From Syngnathus acus (Eukaryota; Chordata; Actinopteri; Syngnathiformes; Syngnathidae): DNA of 64,000 nucleotides. The number at the start of each line of letters is the position of its first letter. Position 1 is the stretch's first letter. Of the stretch, positions 18,901-62,800 are shown one piece after another. Location: contig NC_051101.1 of NCBI RefSeq assembly GCF_901709675.1, positions 8,018,501 to 8,082,500 of the forward strand, written 5' to 3'. A program made the position numbers and the translations under genes. The notes beneath the pieces were generated by a model. The model was given only the letters and a program-made list of their open reading frames with translations, had not been told where the DNA came from and did no database searches.

Positions 18901-21391
18901 GAGTTTTATCTTGAGATGTTACCATGTAAATGCAACAAGGTGGCTGGTTGCAGGTGCTCCGGTTCCACACATGCCCACAAGTGTTCGAGAAGTGATCGAA
19001 TCTTTTCTGTAAAAATGGCATCCACAAGAATATTTAAAACTTGTTACAAGATATTGAAGTTTATATTATTCGTAAAGTAATTCATATCAACAGCACACCT
19101 TTGTCAACTTTATGTTCTGGAGGTGTTCTTGCCTGAGTTGATATACTCCTATATTCTGGGTCGAGAAAATGTAGACACGTTTGTAACAAGTGTGCACTGT
19201 TCACCTGGTGCAAGTGCATGTAAAGTTATACATTTCAGAGTACAATGACTTTTCTTACCTTTATTTCTTTCTCTCTCCAATTTTACCAATCTTCCCTGTA
19301 AATACAACATGCCATTTTAATTAACTAGGGTAAATTCTTGAGCGCTTTCCTCATACACAATCAGAAATGTTACTTCATAAACTGCACCTGGAGGTTCAAA
19401 ATACTTCTGTCCAGCAAGTCCTTCTCCTTATTCAGCAGTGATATTTGATGATTCCTTTGGGAAACCGATTCTGAAGGAGCAAGGAAACATAAACTGATGC
19501 AACAAATTCAAGGCATATTTCTGCTTTTATAAATATAGAAGAATATTTAAAATACCTTCAAGCAGTGTAACACTGTTAGCAAGTTTTTCTTTTCTGTTAA
19601 TGGACAAAACAGTAAGTTAGAACCTCAAACATCTTAAAGGCACATACATGAGGATTACAAAGAAAAACAAATCTTACATGCTTGTTATCCTGTCTTGATC
19701 CTCTATCAATTTTGCAACTTTAGCTGCATTTTCTTTAGACGTTTTCAAAGACATCTACAGAGACGGAAAATGTTACATTTCAGATGCCACATGCAGATTG
19801 ACATAAACTGATTCTAGAGTGCACTTTTACTTACTTGGACATTCAGCAAATCATTTTCTAACATGCTTTTTTCCCGCTTCAGTTGTGCATTTGCAAGTGA
19901 CTGAGTTTCCATGAGTTCTACATATTTTACAGAAACAGTTTTAAATGACAACAAATACTTGCAAATTGTATATATCATAATCATAAAATTAGCACTCCAC
20001 TGTGTGACTTCAAAGTACCTTTGATGGCTTTTAGTTGGTTTTCAAGCTTTCCATTCCTGAAGTAAGGGAAACAAAGTGAAAACAATAATTAAAACCATAA
20101 TCATACAAACTGCAAGATTTTTGTTGGAATAATAACTTACTCAGCCAATGTAATCATGTTTTCTTGCTTCAACTTGTCAACCTCTTCAGAAATCTGACCA
20201 TAGTCCTGAAGAATCCTCTACAATAATTCAAGTTGGGAAATAATCACATTTAAAGCAAGACAACTTTTAACCACATTTAGTACAATAATAAATTCTAATT
20301 TATATGGCAAAGTAAATATGTTAAAGAACCTTTTTAATGACACCCATGACTGTTACTGAAAACTCACAACACTACAGTACCATGGTTAGTCAAACAGACC
20401 AGTGTTTTCCAAATTAGATACACATTTTGGGGGGCCACAAACAATGTCTACAAAAAGATGTCAACAAATTGGTGCTACTCAGGAGAAACCTCTATTGGTG
20501 AGGGGAAGCATTATCAGAGCAATATGAGATACGTCCAAAAATAGCAGGTAAACTCATACTGTAAAGGTGGACATAACCAGAAGGCCCAAGTTTACCATAC
20601 AACCCACAGTCACGGTATCATGAAATAAATAAAAAACACACACAGGGCACACACTTATAACAATATGGTTTAAACAAGCCTAAGTTAGGCTAGAAACTTT
20701 GTTTGATTTAATACCACTATTCATTAAGAGTGCTTATGACACAGTGACTGTGGTTGTGTGCCCCTTGGACCCCCCCATTCCGCCGCCTCTGGCCTCAACA
20801 CGTTACTTCCGATAGGAATTTGTATTTGCTGGACAACTCGTACCTTTGTTTCTGCCAACTCTGCTTGCAGAGCTTCATAATCCTCTGTCTTTTGCTCTAA
20901 CGTTACCAATCGACCTTGAAGCTCTTCGTGCTGTTGTCGCAGAGTAATTGTATCACTGAAAAATACATACCCAGGTTTAAATTAATATGGAGGATGTGCA
21001 ATAGACAGAATAGCTTGTTGTGTTGATTTATGTTAGTTTAGCGTCTGCTAAGTTATTTTGGACAATTGGAATAACAAATACGTTAAAAAACTACTCAGTC
21101 TTCTATCTTGTTCTGATGTCAGTGCATAAATCAATACTCACTCAGTAACCAGAATCTTCTGTTTCAGTGATAAAAATGACGACACGTATTCCGTTAAACT
21201 CTGTATGAAGTGACAAAGATAGACAAACACATGATAAGTTACATGAAAACCAATTTGCTCGGATTAAAAAAATAAACTGAAGATTTCTTTGAGTGTCAGA
21301 CCTGGTGCAACACGGAGCAATTTTGACAGTTTCCCGTCGTCGCGTCCGAGGCTATTGCTCCAGTTTTGGGTTGGTTGTCCCCTGGCATCAT
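14174..21391 (-). CDS. ice1: ice1 (KIAA0947): little elongation complex scaffold subunit 1
   Basis: ICE1 binds ELL and ICE2 to form the nuclear little elongation complex, which promotes transcription of snRNA genes. Twenty exons (transcript order): 21302-21391, 21142-21200, 20844-20955, 20141-20217, 20019-20056, 19835-19917, 19678-19754, 19556-19593, 19388-19470, 19259-19295, 19099-19155, 18923-19006, 18504-18823, 16106-18409, 15780-15939, 15390-15550, 14966-15156, 14682-14782, 14479-14577 and 14174-14349. All junctions keep phase and the sum gives 1448 aa. It is recognised by the MMPG start, by the N-terminal coiled coil containing [16 protein letters not shown] (human has a closely similar segment), and by the conserved C-terminal domain. 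Human ICE1 is about 2266 aa, so the fish protein is much shorter, mostly in the disordered middle. ice1 sits between adamts16 and tent4a as in human. Confidence 0.93.
16106..18409 (-). CDS. ice1: ice1 exon 14: large exon, disordered middle and start of C-terminal domain
   Basis: This single exon supplies 768 codons, more than half of the protein, in one open frame. Most is Ser/Thr/Glu-rich and probably disordered. Conserved islands near its end include [19 protein letters not shown], a phrase typical of ICE1 proteins, and [20 protein letters not shown], which opens the folded C-terminal region. Human ICE1 has an equivalent giant exon that is considerably longer. The internal ATG of the open frame at 18430 lies in the intron and is not a start. 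Confidence 0.92.
18504..21391 (-). CDS. ice1: ice1 exons 1-13: N-terminal coiled coil
   Basis: Exons 2-10 are tiny (37 to 112 nt) and encode an almost continuous run of heptad-like Leu/Glu/Lys/Gln sequence, roughly residues 31-231, for example [12 protein letters not shown] and LQAELAETK. This is the expected N-terminal coiled coil; in the human protein the N-terminal part contacts ELL and targets Cajal and histone locus bodies. Exons 11-12 encode a short conserved segment reading [18 protein letters not shown]. Exon 13 (18504-18823) begins the Ser/Pro-rich disordered part. Exon 11 fits only with the acceptor after position 19155; a nearer AG would break the frame. Confidence 0.88.
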
Positions 21392-21800
21392 GGTATTGAC
21401 AAACAAACAAACTAAATTGAAATCTAGATCTTATTATGGTCTACATTCGGGTAGCGTGGCCTCACATGTTCAAAACAAATATTTTCGCGTCCTCGACGTT
21501 GCCAAGGACCCAAGGCAGGACCCAACTGAGGAAACTTGCAGTTATGCCAGCCTAAAGAATCATATTTTTCGTTGAAAGATAATGCAATACTAAGTTTATA
21601 TCAAACTTATAAACCTTTTTAAATCAATGTAGTATTTTTATACGCCTTTTTGTTTCGCTTGCTGCTTTTTTCTACCAGACTAGAAACAAATTCATCCTGG
21701 CAGTTCATGGTGACCAACAGGGCGTTCCCAAGACCGATACAACGTCAACAGACACGACGCGTGCTTTGCTACTAGTCACGGCCACTGATTATATTAGTAA
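21392..21800 (-). promoter_or_regulatory. ice1 promoter region
   Basis: DNA just upstream of the ice1 ATG, with a few CpGs and no TATA box at an obvious position. The direction and position follow from the gene model; the transcription start itself cannot be placed. Confidence 0.35.
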
Positions 21801-22235
21801 CCAAGTACTATGGATAGTTTTAATTGTCTACAATTATGTTGAGTCACAGGAATGATGGCATTTGAGACATAAATGTTTGGCAACTATTAAAGTTTTAGTG
21901 CGACCCAAATGTAAGGAAGGAGAATTAATGAAAATTATGCGATCATTAAAATAAGACCTTTTAGGGTTAAATATCTACACGACACTTGAGAATTAAAATC
22001 GTGTACATACTGCACCGCATCTATATTTGTTTTAGTCGAAGAGCACGCAATTTGCATTAGGAGATATCGCCAGAAGATGGTACTGTTGTACTCATTATGC
22101 ATCCTTCTTCTCAGCATAACCTCTCGTCAGTCAGGGTGCTCTAGCTTCATTACCATTTCGGGGCATGTGCTCAATCCAAAAAAAGGGAGAAAATACTGTA
22201 TCACAAAAAAATATAGACAATAAAGACAAAAATCA

Positions 22236-22291
22236 TATACAGTTAGATAGATAGATACTATATTGATCCCCGGGGGGGAAATTTGGGTTTC
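22236..22291. mobile_element. Fragment resembling a fish retrotransposon 3' tail
   Basis: A run of GATA repeats (TAGATAGATAGATA) leads directly into CTATATTGATCCCC and then GGGGGGGAAATTTGG. A tetranucleotide repeat followed by TTTATTGATCCC...GGGGAAATT is a recurrent 3' end of dispersed elements in teleost genomes, as far as I recall. The fragment is short and the family is not assigned. Confidence 0.45.
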
Positions 22292-22422
22292 CAGCAGCAT
22301 TCATACCATTCAAACTAATGGGTTTATTTCCCTTAACTCAAACTATAACAATAAAATGGAAGTTACAGTTACTCTCAAAACCTGTTAAATAGGTCAAATT
22401 TTTGTGACTCACAGAAAGATGA

Positions 22423-22483
22423 CCTCCTCTGGGAGCTGTCACCCTCTCGTGGTGGAGGAGTTTATGCATCCCACTGATTTATG
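22423..22483. mobile_element. Short fragment resembling a recurrent teleost dispersed repeat
   Basis: The phrase GGGAGCTGTCACCCTCTCG followed by TGGTGGAGGAGTTTATGC resembles a motif that I remember recurring in fish genomes inside transposon-derived DNA. Only about 60 bases are recognisable. The assignment is weak. Confidence 0.3.
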
Positions 22484-25194
22484 TCCTGTCAGGGTAATAC
22501 GGGTCAAACATGTCCCAGGTAAAAGACCAGACACGTTCATGACTGGTGAAACACTATTACTCTGCAGTCGGATATGAACATTTTAACTCAAAATAGGAGA
22601 ATTGCTTTTATGACTTGTTTCGCAATCCTGAAGTTGACCCTCGGGGCGCGTGGCATAGTAGCCTATGAACAACCGTTGTGGCGGCTGGCTTGACGAGACT
22701 GTCTCCCGCAAACTTGCAGGCTATGCCAACATATGTGCAAGCATCCCAAAAATGCATGATTGCTGCTGTCACAGTTGTCATGAATAGTACACTGTAGCAA
22801 TGCTCTATTATCGTCACCATGTGTTGGGCCACGTTGAGATTATCAGGCATGGTCCTTAACCTCTGTGCCTGAATTAAAATGTATACCGCAATTCCATGTT
22901 ATGATATAGAATTAAACTTAATTCAACTTTGTTGTCCATGACACGACCAAGAATTATTCATGAGAACAAATTTTGCACATTTAAACCTACTGGTTAGTCA
23001 TTATTAACTAAAAATCTGGACATTTATTTGATAACTTCTCTAGCCGGTTTTATGATATGAAATGAGCAGTGCTGCAGTCCTTTCAGCAGTGTGTGAGGTT
23101 GTCTTGGATTGATGCTATCCAACTAAAGTTCCTGATGGAAAGATAACTGTATCTCTAAGTGCACCACCTGAGTGGCAAAAGGACTAATCTTCCTAAACAG
23201 ATGAAGTCACAGATAGCAAAGTTTTGATCTGGGCTAAGTAAGACCGGTTTTGAGTAATGCCTTGCCTTTTACCGGATTTATCTTGATCACACATGATTGT
23301 TTGTTTACAGGAAGTTGCTGTCTGAAAGCCATTGTTGCAAAAACAAAAACACTTTATCCTGAGCCCTCTCTCTTCTTCTGGTATTGTGAAACTGCTTTTT
23401 TCACTATAAACACTACTTTGAAAGTTGTTCTCTTCTCTGGCCATAAACAATTAAATCAAGTTTTGACTTGACGAGGGAGCAGGCAGAAAATTCCGCAATC
23501 TTCAGTTTGACAACGTGTGTGGCTCATTTCTCAGAAAATGGAATGAATTAATAAAGCCTAACTGTGTCTCTGAATATAATAAAATGCATTACACAGCACT
23601 CACAGATGGTTTAGATTAATTAGAAGGAAATGTCTCGCCAAAGCACGACAACACTAACACGATAATGCATTGACGAGAAGCTGGCTGTCATGCAAGTGAA
23701 TACTCTTCAAAGAAAACAGACAAGCATTTTGACTTTTCACAAATTTCACTCTGAATGAGTGTCAACTCTAAATAAAATCTGTTGTATCCTAGAAAGAACC
23801 GAAACATGTACATGACATACATTTAATTGTTCTTTTATTGACATTGTAAACATTGCTGCAACATTGCACAAGTCATTACCTGTCAGTTATTCTATAGCCA
23901 GAATAGACCAAGGTATTGAACCTGTATTACTATAACGCGTTCACACTGACCTCACACTCTGATTTATTGTGGGATTTGAAGAAAATATAGTTAGCAATTA
24001 AAAAGGTTATCATACATCTTAAAACTTTGACATACCATCTGTTGTTGATTGTCAGGTGTCAAACATACATTATTTAATTAAAAATAAATCAGGGATGCAT
24101 GATAATTATTGACCCAACTATTATCGCACTGATTTAGGCATTACGATTAGATGTCAAAAAATCCGATAACATATATAAAAATGAAGATCCAATGAAGCAG
24201 TACTTTGCGTTTAATATAAAGCTTTCATACTTTTTGGTTGAAACAAAAATCATGTGCTGCTTTCTATAGAGGCCTGTAGTAAACTCTCCTCTTCTGAGTT
24301 TACTGAACGTCAGAAAAAAAAAAAAACAGTGCAGATTGAGAGGGACGGCCCAGTGAATCGTCAACACCCTATTTGATATTCATTTACTGTATCTTTTTGT
24401 TAGGCACTAAACTATGGCTCAAGTTTACACTTGATAATCCATTCAAAACAAAGTATTTGCTTTTTTAAAAAGAAAATAAATGTGCAATTTGAGAAATCTA
24501 GTTTTGGATTTTTTATCTACCAATAGTGAAGTCATATTTGGTTAGGACAAACCTATGGAATATCTCTTTCCTCCAGGTTTGGACAACCAACTATTCACTC
24601 AGAATAAAAATATAATAAAAAAAAATGAGTAAGTTGTGAGTTATCTGGATCAGTCTTAAGAAACAGGAATTTATTGGTATCAATATGAAAAACAAAAATT
24701 GTGCACCTCTTATATTTGTCAGCTTCTAATGAAACAGTATACAAAATAATGAATGGGCTAATGGTAGAGTAATAATTGTTCACAGTTATACTGCTTATTA
24801 ATACATTTCTGCTGCAATGATGTATTGTACAGCTAATAAATAAACATACAGAGCATGGGTCAACAATTATTTTGCTCATTCATGAAACTTGAGGTTGTCA
24901 CTTTTTAATGGTGACAAACAACATTGTAGCACCGTTGAGTATACAACTAGTACCTCAAATATTCAAGCTTTTTCCCCCCACCTTTTGAATATGAAAAATC
25001 ATATTTTAACCAGCTAATACAAAACCCACTTTGGACTTGGAGTTTTACAGTAAAATGCTTTAGCTATGTCCCTTTTCGATAGCTCTTAAGTCTTGTCAAG
25101 CATTGTCTGCCAACAAGGACGCATCAGATGTTTGAACTTGTCTCCTTCAGATGGGGGACATGACAAGAACATTTTCTGGGATTCCTCTTTTTCC

Positions 25195-25460
25195 TGGCGG
25201 AGAGTTTACCACTTTATTTCTCCAAAGATCTAAGTTCTTTAAGCACAGTCTTGATCACATTCCTGTGTAGTACTTCTGGTTTTCTGATGTCCAGCATCGC
25301 AAGGAAAGAAAAAAATTGTTGCAGCTCGCTGGAACTTCTATTGTCCGTGCGCGTCGCACAAGCACACATCAACACGACTTTTCAAGCATGGGCATTAAGA
25401 ATAGTCTTTTGACTATCTTAACTAGCTTCCTGTCTGCATCACAAAGATACTCTTCCGTGA
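25195..25460 (-). other. adamts16: adamts16 3' untranslated region
   Basis: Sequence between the stop codon and the proposed AATAAA, without coding potential. If the signal is used, the UTR is short, about 250 bases. Confidence 0.45.
25213..25218 (-). terminator. Probable adamts16 polyadenylation signal (AATAAA)
   Basis: The minus strand reads AATAAAGTGG about 245 bases past the adamts16 stop codon. A GT-containing stretch follows directly. It is the first canonical hexamer noticed after the stop. Confidence 0.5.
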
Positions 25461-55966
<30,506 letters not shown>

Positions 55967-56114
55967 CTTTTCAGCGCAGGTCAGTAACAAAGCCGCCGTG
56001 TCTCCAGGTGCCAGGTACGCTTCTCCCAGTAACTGAAGTACTGATGAATGGATCATTGCCTACTTTAATGTGCAGAGTAGAGAGTCCTTTTCAGAGCCAC
56101 TTTGCCCCCCCCCA

Positions 56115-56182
<68 letters not shown>

Positions 56183-56250
56183 GCGCGCGAATGGATGCAC
56201 AAGAAATAGTAAGCGCATATCACAATGTTATCGTCAGAACATCACGGGGT
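55967..56250 (-). promoter_or_regulatory. adamts16 5' UTR and promoter-proximal region
   Basis: Sequence upstream of the chosen ATG. It contains the long CT repeat at 56118-56176, which reads as GA repeats in the gene's sense direction. No TATA box was placed with confidence and the transcription start is unknown. Confidence 0.4.
56118..56176 (+). repeat. (CT)n microsatellite upstream of adamts16
   Basis: About 29 nearly perfect CT units, starting roughly 150 bases upstream of the adamts16 ATG. Confidence 0.96.
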
Positions 56251-59200
56251 GATGACACTTGAAATCCCCTCAGTATTGTTTGTCATATGATTCACACTGT
56301 TGGTTTCTTAAAAAGAAACATAGATCCAGAAGTTAAACATACTCAATCAAAGCAGGATCAAGTCAGAGTAAAATGCAAGATTTTGCCGATCATAATTGAC
56401 TTACCTTTTATCCCCTGCACTGATTGTCACGACACTGTTTTGCATACTATAATTGGTTTCTCATTCCTTCAAATTGTATCTAAAACCCATAATGACACAC
56501 ATATCTACTAAATTTTGCACAATTCTAAAAACTCCATGCATTTATTTTCATGAAATCATGAGTATGACTTTTATAGTAAACAATGACTTCTCAGCCATGC
56601 TAATTGCTTTTAATTGTGTGCAAACATTGAATTTCATTAACACTGGCTGACACTGAAAATATGCATTTACTATCAAGACTTTCTCTATATTCGATATGGA
56701 TGGCATGGATGTCCTCTCCTGGTCAGTGAGAGACATTTTGATTTATTTATATTCCTGATAGATGGAGGAAACACCATACGGTCTTGTAAAATTATTTAAT
56801 CTGTCTCTGAAGACGCAAAGCTGCCTGCTATGCCCGGCGTTTAGTCCTGCTCTGTACGGGACAACCCAAACTTTCAAAATTGGATCAACATTAACTTGCA
56901 TAAAGGATGTGATAAGACATGAAAGAAAATAAAAAAATGAACTGCACCCAAAAAATCCCTGAGTGCTACATCACTTCAAACAGCACCTATCATGTATAAT
57001 ATAGCTGGATATTAGTGCCAACAGTCCCTTTCCCTTTTATTACCTTTGACAATGTAATTTTCTTCTCAGGTTTGTACTGCAAATAGTGTATGGGAACTTA
57101 CTGTATTGAGCAAATGTAATTTTCTCTGCATTATGGTATGCACACATGAAATTGAGCTTTCAGAAGTCTTGCAACCAAAATCCCCAAAGAAGCACTGTAG
57201 AATCCTCCCTCCAGCAGGTCTTGAATCATTTGCGATTGATTTAAGAAATAAAAATTCGGACTCTGCTCAAACTACTCACCATTCTCCCGTCTCGCTTATA
57301 TTCAGCAGATGCTCTGATAGGAAACTTGCCAGAATGCCTCAACTCACCACAGGTGTTCACAGACTTACTCAAGGGTGAGGGAGTCAGCGAACTGGGAGTG
57401 CTTGTTTCATTTTACTGGACCAATTTATCCTCCCCAAAGAAAACATGAGATTGCAGAATCACAGCAGGGGATATTTGATTGTGTATGGCTCAGGATCTGT
57501 ACGAAAGAGAATGGGATATTTCAAATGGTTGTCAGTGGTTTGGAAAGTTGGCCAACTATCCACTCCCATTAAGTGCGCCTGCCGACTCTGTTTCGATTCA
57601 AAATGAATGTTATGAAAAAAAAATCAAACTGATATTTGTCAGTGTCTCACCATAAATAAACAACAAAACCCCCTCAGATAGTGAACAATATTAAATGAAC
57701 AATAATATTAACAATATTATATTTCAAAAGGTAGGTTTACTGAAATAAAATAGGAACAATATTCAGAAAAAAAATCTACAAATCTACAAATGACTCTGTT
57801 GGGGTCCACTGTTGTAGAGAAAATACAATTTATAATCTCTTTTGACAAGAAATAACATTAAAGAAAATAATATACAAGGGGCCACTTAGTGTGTGTGCGT
57901 GCCACATGTAGTCCCCAGGCCGCCAGTTGCTGATCATTGATTTAATATGTTCTCGACCGGTATACTTGATCCAGAGTTATTCTTCAGTTTGACAATCTTG
58001 GGTAGACCAATGATAACATGTTAATTCTTACCATGTGTTTGGAGGCGCTGAGTGGCAGCTTCTGCAAATAATACACTGGATGATACTTCCTCTGAAATGA
58101 ATTCACAAAAGGAACATATATTTTGTACAACAAGAAAACATTTCTAGCATAAGTGCGGTCAAATATTTTGGTCACAGTTGAATGACCATTTGCAAACATT
58201 TTTGTTGAAATGATGCAAAGTAGAAGGCTTTGGGAGTCTAAAAGCAAACTAAATATACTATAAAAGAATAAACGCTGTTTGAAGGGAATGAGCATAAATA
58301 CCCGGTGTCTGTATACAGACGGGGTGCTGTGAAGGATCTGACCTTTTAACCCTTTAGCAGCCTTACACCTCCCAGTCTGCCTGCTCGCTGGTTTGCCTAT
58401 CAGATGGACCAGTTTCATGCCTGTCTGTCTTCCATCTGGCGACAGACGCCAGGAACGACTTGGCACTCAAAGTGAATTTCTTTCATTCCATCATACATGG
58501 ATGTTCTCTCTTTTATTAAAAAATAGACAGCATTTATGTAATGCTTTCATGAAATAAGAAAGGTATGCATGATAATGAATGAAAGGTTCTGGTCTTTGGT
58601 GCTGTAAAGTGGAAGTAAATTTATGTTTCACAGTCAACTACTTACATTTTTATCTAGACCCTTTATGGTTTTTCCGCCGCTCCCTCACGTGAGTGAGTGA
58701 GTGTGTGTGTGCGCGCGTGCGCGTGTGATGGGATTTTATTTTGTGTTTGAAGCTCTCCAAAGTGAATTTCAATTACCTATGTCCTGATTTGAGTGGGAAC
58801 CTGCACATAGAGTATGTGCTCCTATGTTTGTGGTCTGGATGCGTAAGTGGACGTCAGCTTTAAAATTCCTCTCTGTGCTTAACAAAAGGGAGGTTGATGG
58901 AAGCTGACAGGGAGCAAGCGTGAAGGTCTGCGGGAGAGAAAGATGAAGATGAGAGTGGAGCAAAGGGAGATGGTAGTTGCCAGTCAATTTGATGACTGCA
59001 GGTTTAAACAAACGTAGAAGCTTGGACGGATGTCTCAGTGGATTGATGCATTTGTGGTTAAAGTGTGATATTAAAAACCTACACCCACTGGGGATTAATC
59101 TTTTGTGTAAATATTTGCAAATGTGAATAAGTTTGGCTTTTGGCCTTTACCGAACCAGTTTGTGTTTTTTCTATTAGGAGCTGTACATTTGTGCTAATTA

Positions 59201-59807
59201 TTGGTCATCAGGTTTTTGTGATCACTGGGGCAGAAAAAGCATCTCTGGAGGAGTGTAACCCAAAACCAAAGTGGCCAGTCTTATGACACTCTGCAGGACT
59301 AAGAGCCTGCTAAAGTTCATCACCTCTGTATTGTGTAAGCAGTGCCATTATTATACCCCCCTTCATCATTGCCTCAATAAAATAACTGTTTCTCAGAGAT
59401 GATGAATTTTAATTCGACAAATGGTTAAGAATGCGACCTATGACTGCAGGCCCTCAGGTTTGGTTCCCAAATTGGGCTGAAGTGGCCACGAGCAAGATAC
59501 AAATAGAATTAGTAAATATGCTCACTTGCGTCTTGCCTAAATGTTGATTAAGTGGGCCGTTAGCTATCTAGCTATTTGTTCAAGCGGATACAAATCCGCA
59601 GGAAATTGTTTTAGCGCCACCCAAACATTTGCATATCCCAATATTGGTGGCAGAATGTTGCTTGCTTGTCTCGCCAAAGCACTCCAACCCACACAACAAG
59701 CCGCTGTCCATGCACGGGTTAGGGTTAGTGTAAGTGTAGAATTGCAAATTAACAATATTTTTTAGTATTTTTATTACTTTTTTTTGTCTTTTCTTTTTTT
59801 TACTTGC
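56251..59807. other. Non-coding DNA upstream of adamts16
   Basis: No exon or gene was recognised. A purine-pyrimidine GTGA/GTGT/GCGC tract lies at about 58690-58728. A 160-codon minus-strand frame at 57984-58466 has no recognisable domain and is not called. Confidence 0.55.
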
Positions 59808-59810
59808 ACA

Positions 59811-59848
59811 AGGATAAGCGGTTCAGATAAGGAATGGATGGATGGTAC
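59811..59848 (+). mobile_element. 3' terminal scrap of the ATGGATGG-tailed SINE-type repeat
   Basis: GGATAAGCGGTTCAGATAAG followed by GAATGGATGGATGG matches the 3' end of the same family as 44245-44590 and 30096-30209. Only about 38 bases are recognisable. Confidence 0.6.
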
Positions 59849-62800
59849 TTGCAAATACATTTTATTGCTCTTGCAGCCATGTTAGAACGTATTTGCCAGT
59901 CATAATCCTTTTCTCCACAATGTCAGTTCCAGGCTTGTGTGCTAAAAGACCTTAATCATAGTTTCGGAAAAAAAACAACCAAAAAATATAGTTTTTCGCC
60001 TGGTTTTAAAATTTGATTGTAAGGGGAGCAGCTCACCCCATGCACTACCGTGCTGCTAGTCATATAAATGAAATTAAAGTAACAGAGACATCCCTCCCTT
60101 TTCATTAGTCCATTTAGCCATCTAACAAAAATCTTTAGGTCATTTATCATCAAAAAATAATAATTACTAAACAACCATGATAGGTCACATAGACAAATAA
60201 TAATTAATAAACAACCATGATAGGTCACCACCTCCATCAGCTTAATTCACCATCCCAGACAAATAGAGTGCCATATATTGTAGGAACAAAGCTTTATTTT
60301 GGTTTTGAAGTTCAAAGGTCTGAGAGTGCAAGTTTACAGAAGGTGTCACGGTTGCCTAAGCGTTTGTGTCGGTGAACCTGAAAATATTGGTCTGGAAGCA
60401 TCAAACAGCAAGAGACACTGGGGGAAAATCACAGTGGGAAGCTACTGAAAACACACCTATGAAACAAAACACGATGGCATGTGATGTATGAAAATGTATT
60501 CCATAAAACAGAGAAGTAATTGATGCACAAATTAATTCTGAAGTTTTGATTGATTACTGTTTGATGCGATAACTTAACAATTACCATCAATCAAAATACT
60601 GTGAATGTGAATCACATCTGATTTTCATTGTTATTCGGCATCTGACTTGGCCTCACTGATTCATACAAACTGACTTTCAACAAGACATCTTTATTTGACA
60701 TTTTATTTATAGATTTGTATCACTGATCAAAACATATAAACATAAAAAAACAGATTAATTAAATTTCTACTGAGCCAACACAAATATTTTTTTTGCTGGA
60801 GCTGTGGTGGTGTATGCATGTATCCCATTCACAAATGGACCTCTTAATAGTAAAAAATAAAAACGTCATGTCAGGTTAGGTTAGATATTTACTGTATTTT
60901 GGGTGAAGTGATTGGAATCACTTTTGTATTTATTGTTGACTCAGCTTATTATGTACTTGATGCAGCTATCACCACCCATCTGAATTTGAACTTATAGTGG
61001 TCATTATCTGGGCTAGTTAAATAAATCATTGCATTTTTTTCCCCCCACAGAACTTGAAGATGATGGAAAGCACCACAACATTGACAGAGATGTTGGGTGG
61101 CTTTCAGGGTCACCTGACAATGAGTGTCAATTGTCACTGAACTCCACATGACCTTCAAGCAAGTGGAAAAATGTGACAAAGGTGAGTCAAAACCTTTTTT
61201 CCCCTTGTCAAACTCTTTAACACTTTAATCATGGTGATTCAAATGTTTTTAGAAGTGTTTAGGAATCAGGCAGTGCTAAACGATCACACAGCAGGGGACC
61301 ATATTCTGAAGCTCATTCTTACAATTAACACTAAAAACAACAGTAGATTAACACTGAGTATGTGAGCAGAGATCTCCAAGATTTTTTTTTTTAGTTTTGA
61401 GGCGCTATAAGGGACATATTTAGTATTCTTCTCGCATTTACTTCAGAAAGAATCTCAAACAAAATGCTGACTGGGGTGGTGATGGTGATTTCTTGATTAA
61501 CTATGCCCCCACCCCAAAAAAATAATAATTCTCAACCTAAATGAATTTACCTAACCTCAAAACAGCTTTGCATTCTTTTGGATTCCCTTTTAATGGTGCA
61601 AGTTTGCCCTCTTGTGGACTTTTTCTAGTACTGTTTTTGGACGGCATTTTAAGCATATTTATGGCGATGTAACAAATGCATCACTTAAAATTATTAGTTT
61701 GAATGATGGAAGTTAGTTAATTCATGTTTCCACGATTTGTGATAGTTCTGAACATTAAACACACTTAAGCATACAATAATATCGTCAGAATGAGTATTCA
61801 ATAAATGAAGTAATGAAAATATATACAGTATAGATGGGAATTCATGAAACAAATATAAAACACACCATATTTATTGAAAAAAATTATATTTACCCTCTCG
61901 TTGAACCACACCGTTTTACACTGATCTATTACTTGCAAGTCTCATTGTTGAAATCCTCTGAAACAAAATAAGATTCTTCTTCTAGTAATATTTTGTTGAA
62001 CAATTGGTGTGAGAATATTAATATTTTGAGTATGATGACATCACTAACATCAGTCAAGAAGTCACGCGGGATTCCTTCTTACACCATGATTGGGTTTCTC
62101 AATCAATTCCCTCTCCCTTTTCCAATCTGAAATGTTAGAGAAAATGGAATAACTAAGAAAATTTATCTCATCTCCCATACGCTTTTAAACATAAAAATTC
62201 AAAGTAAAAAAATAAAATAAAATGACCTTCATAGCCACACAAACAAGGGCACATGTCTCTTACCAACACATTTCTCTTTAAAATGCCCCTTTCAATAACA
62301 AACATGTAATCATTATCTTTTTCACTCCATGAATATTTAATGAAAGAACACCTTCCATAATAAGAAAAATGAAAACAGCCGGACAAGCAGAGACAGAGCT
62401 TTGTAAAAGGGAGTATACAAAGAATATAAGCCCTTTCGTCATTACGATGGCCCCTGGTACTCGGGGCTACAAAGGGATCCTTTAATTCCTCTTGCATTAT
62501 GCGCTTCAGACACTTTCATGTCCTCCGAATGGGAGCTGGTGAATGGGGACGAGATGGGGGATTTGCAAGAAAAATTCTAATATGTCTCTTGCTATGAAAA
62601 AATATGCACATACATTTTGCATTTAGATTCTCCAAGGGCGGAGGAGATGAGATGGGCACATGTCATCGACCATGCCATGCATGTGTGTTTGTTTGTGCGT
62701 GAGCGTACATGTCAATTTATGTTTACGTGAGGAGACTCTTCCTATAATGGTTTGCTTTTTATTCATTCCTCTTTGTTAATAATAAATTGCCACTTCCTAC

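Larger units (their letters stand above)
21801..25200. other. Intergenic spacer between ice1 and adamts16
   Basis: About 3.4 kb of AT-rich DNA with no coding potential that I could recognise. It contains two fragments resembling dispersed fish repeats (entries at 22236-22291 and 22423-22483). Nothing else was identified. Confidence 0.6.

Noticed and set aside
18923-19006. Alternative reading of ice1 exon 12 giving [20 protein letters not shown]
   Set aside because: That frame does not join its neighbours in phase, and the other frame ([18 protein letters not shown]) matches ICE1.
56056-56056. Upstream ATG of adamts16 giving 30 extra residues before the signal peptide
   Set aside because: It would bury the signal peptide internally, and the inner ATG at 55966 gives a normal secretory leader.
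57984-58466. 160-codon minus-strand frame upstream of adamts16
   Set aside because: It has no domain or homologue that I recognise, and is near the length expected occasionally by chance in 64 kb.
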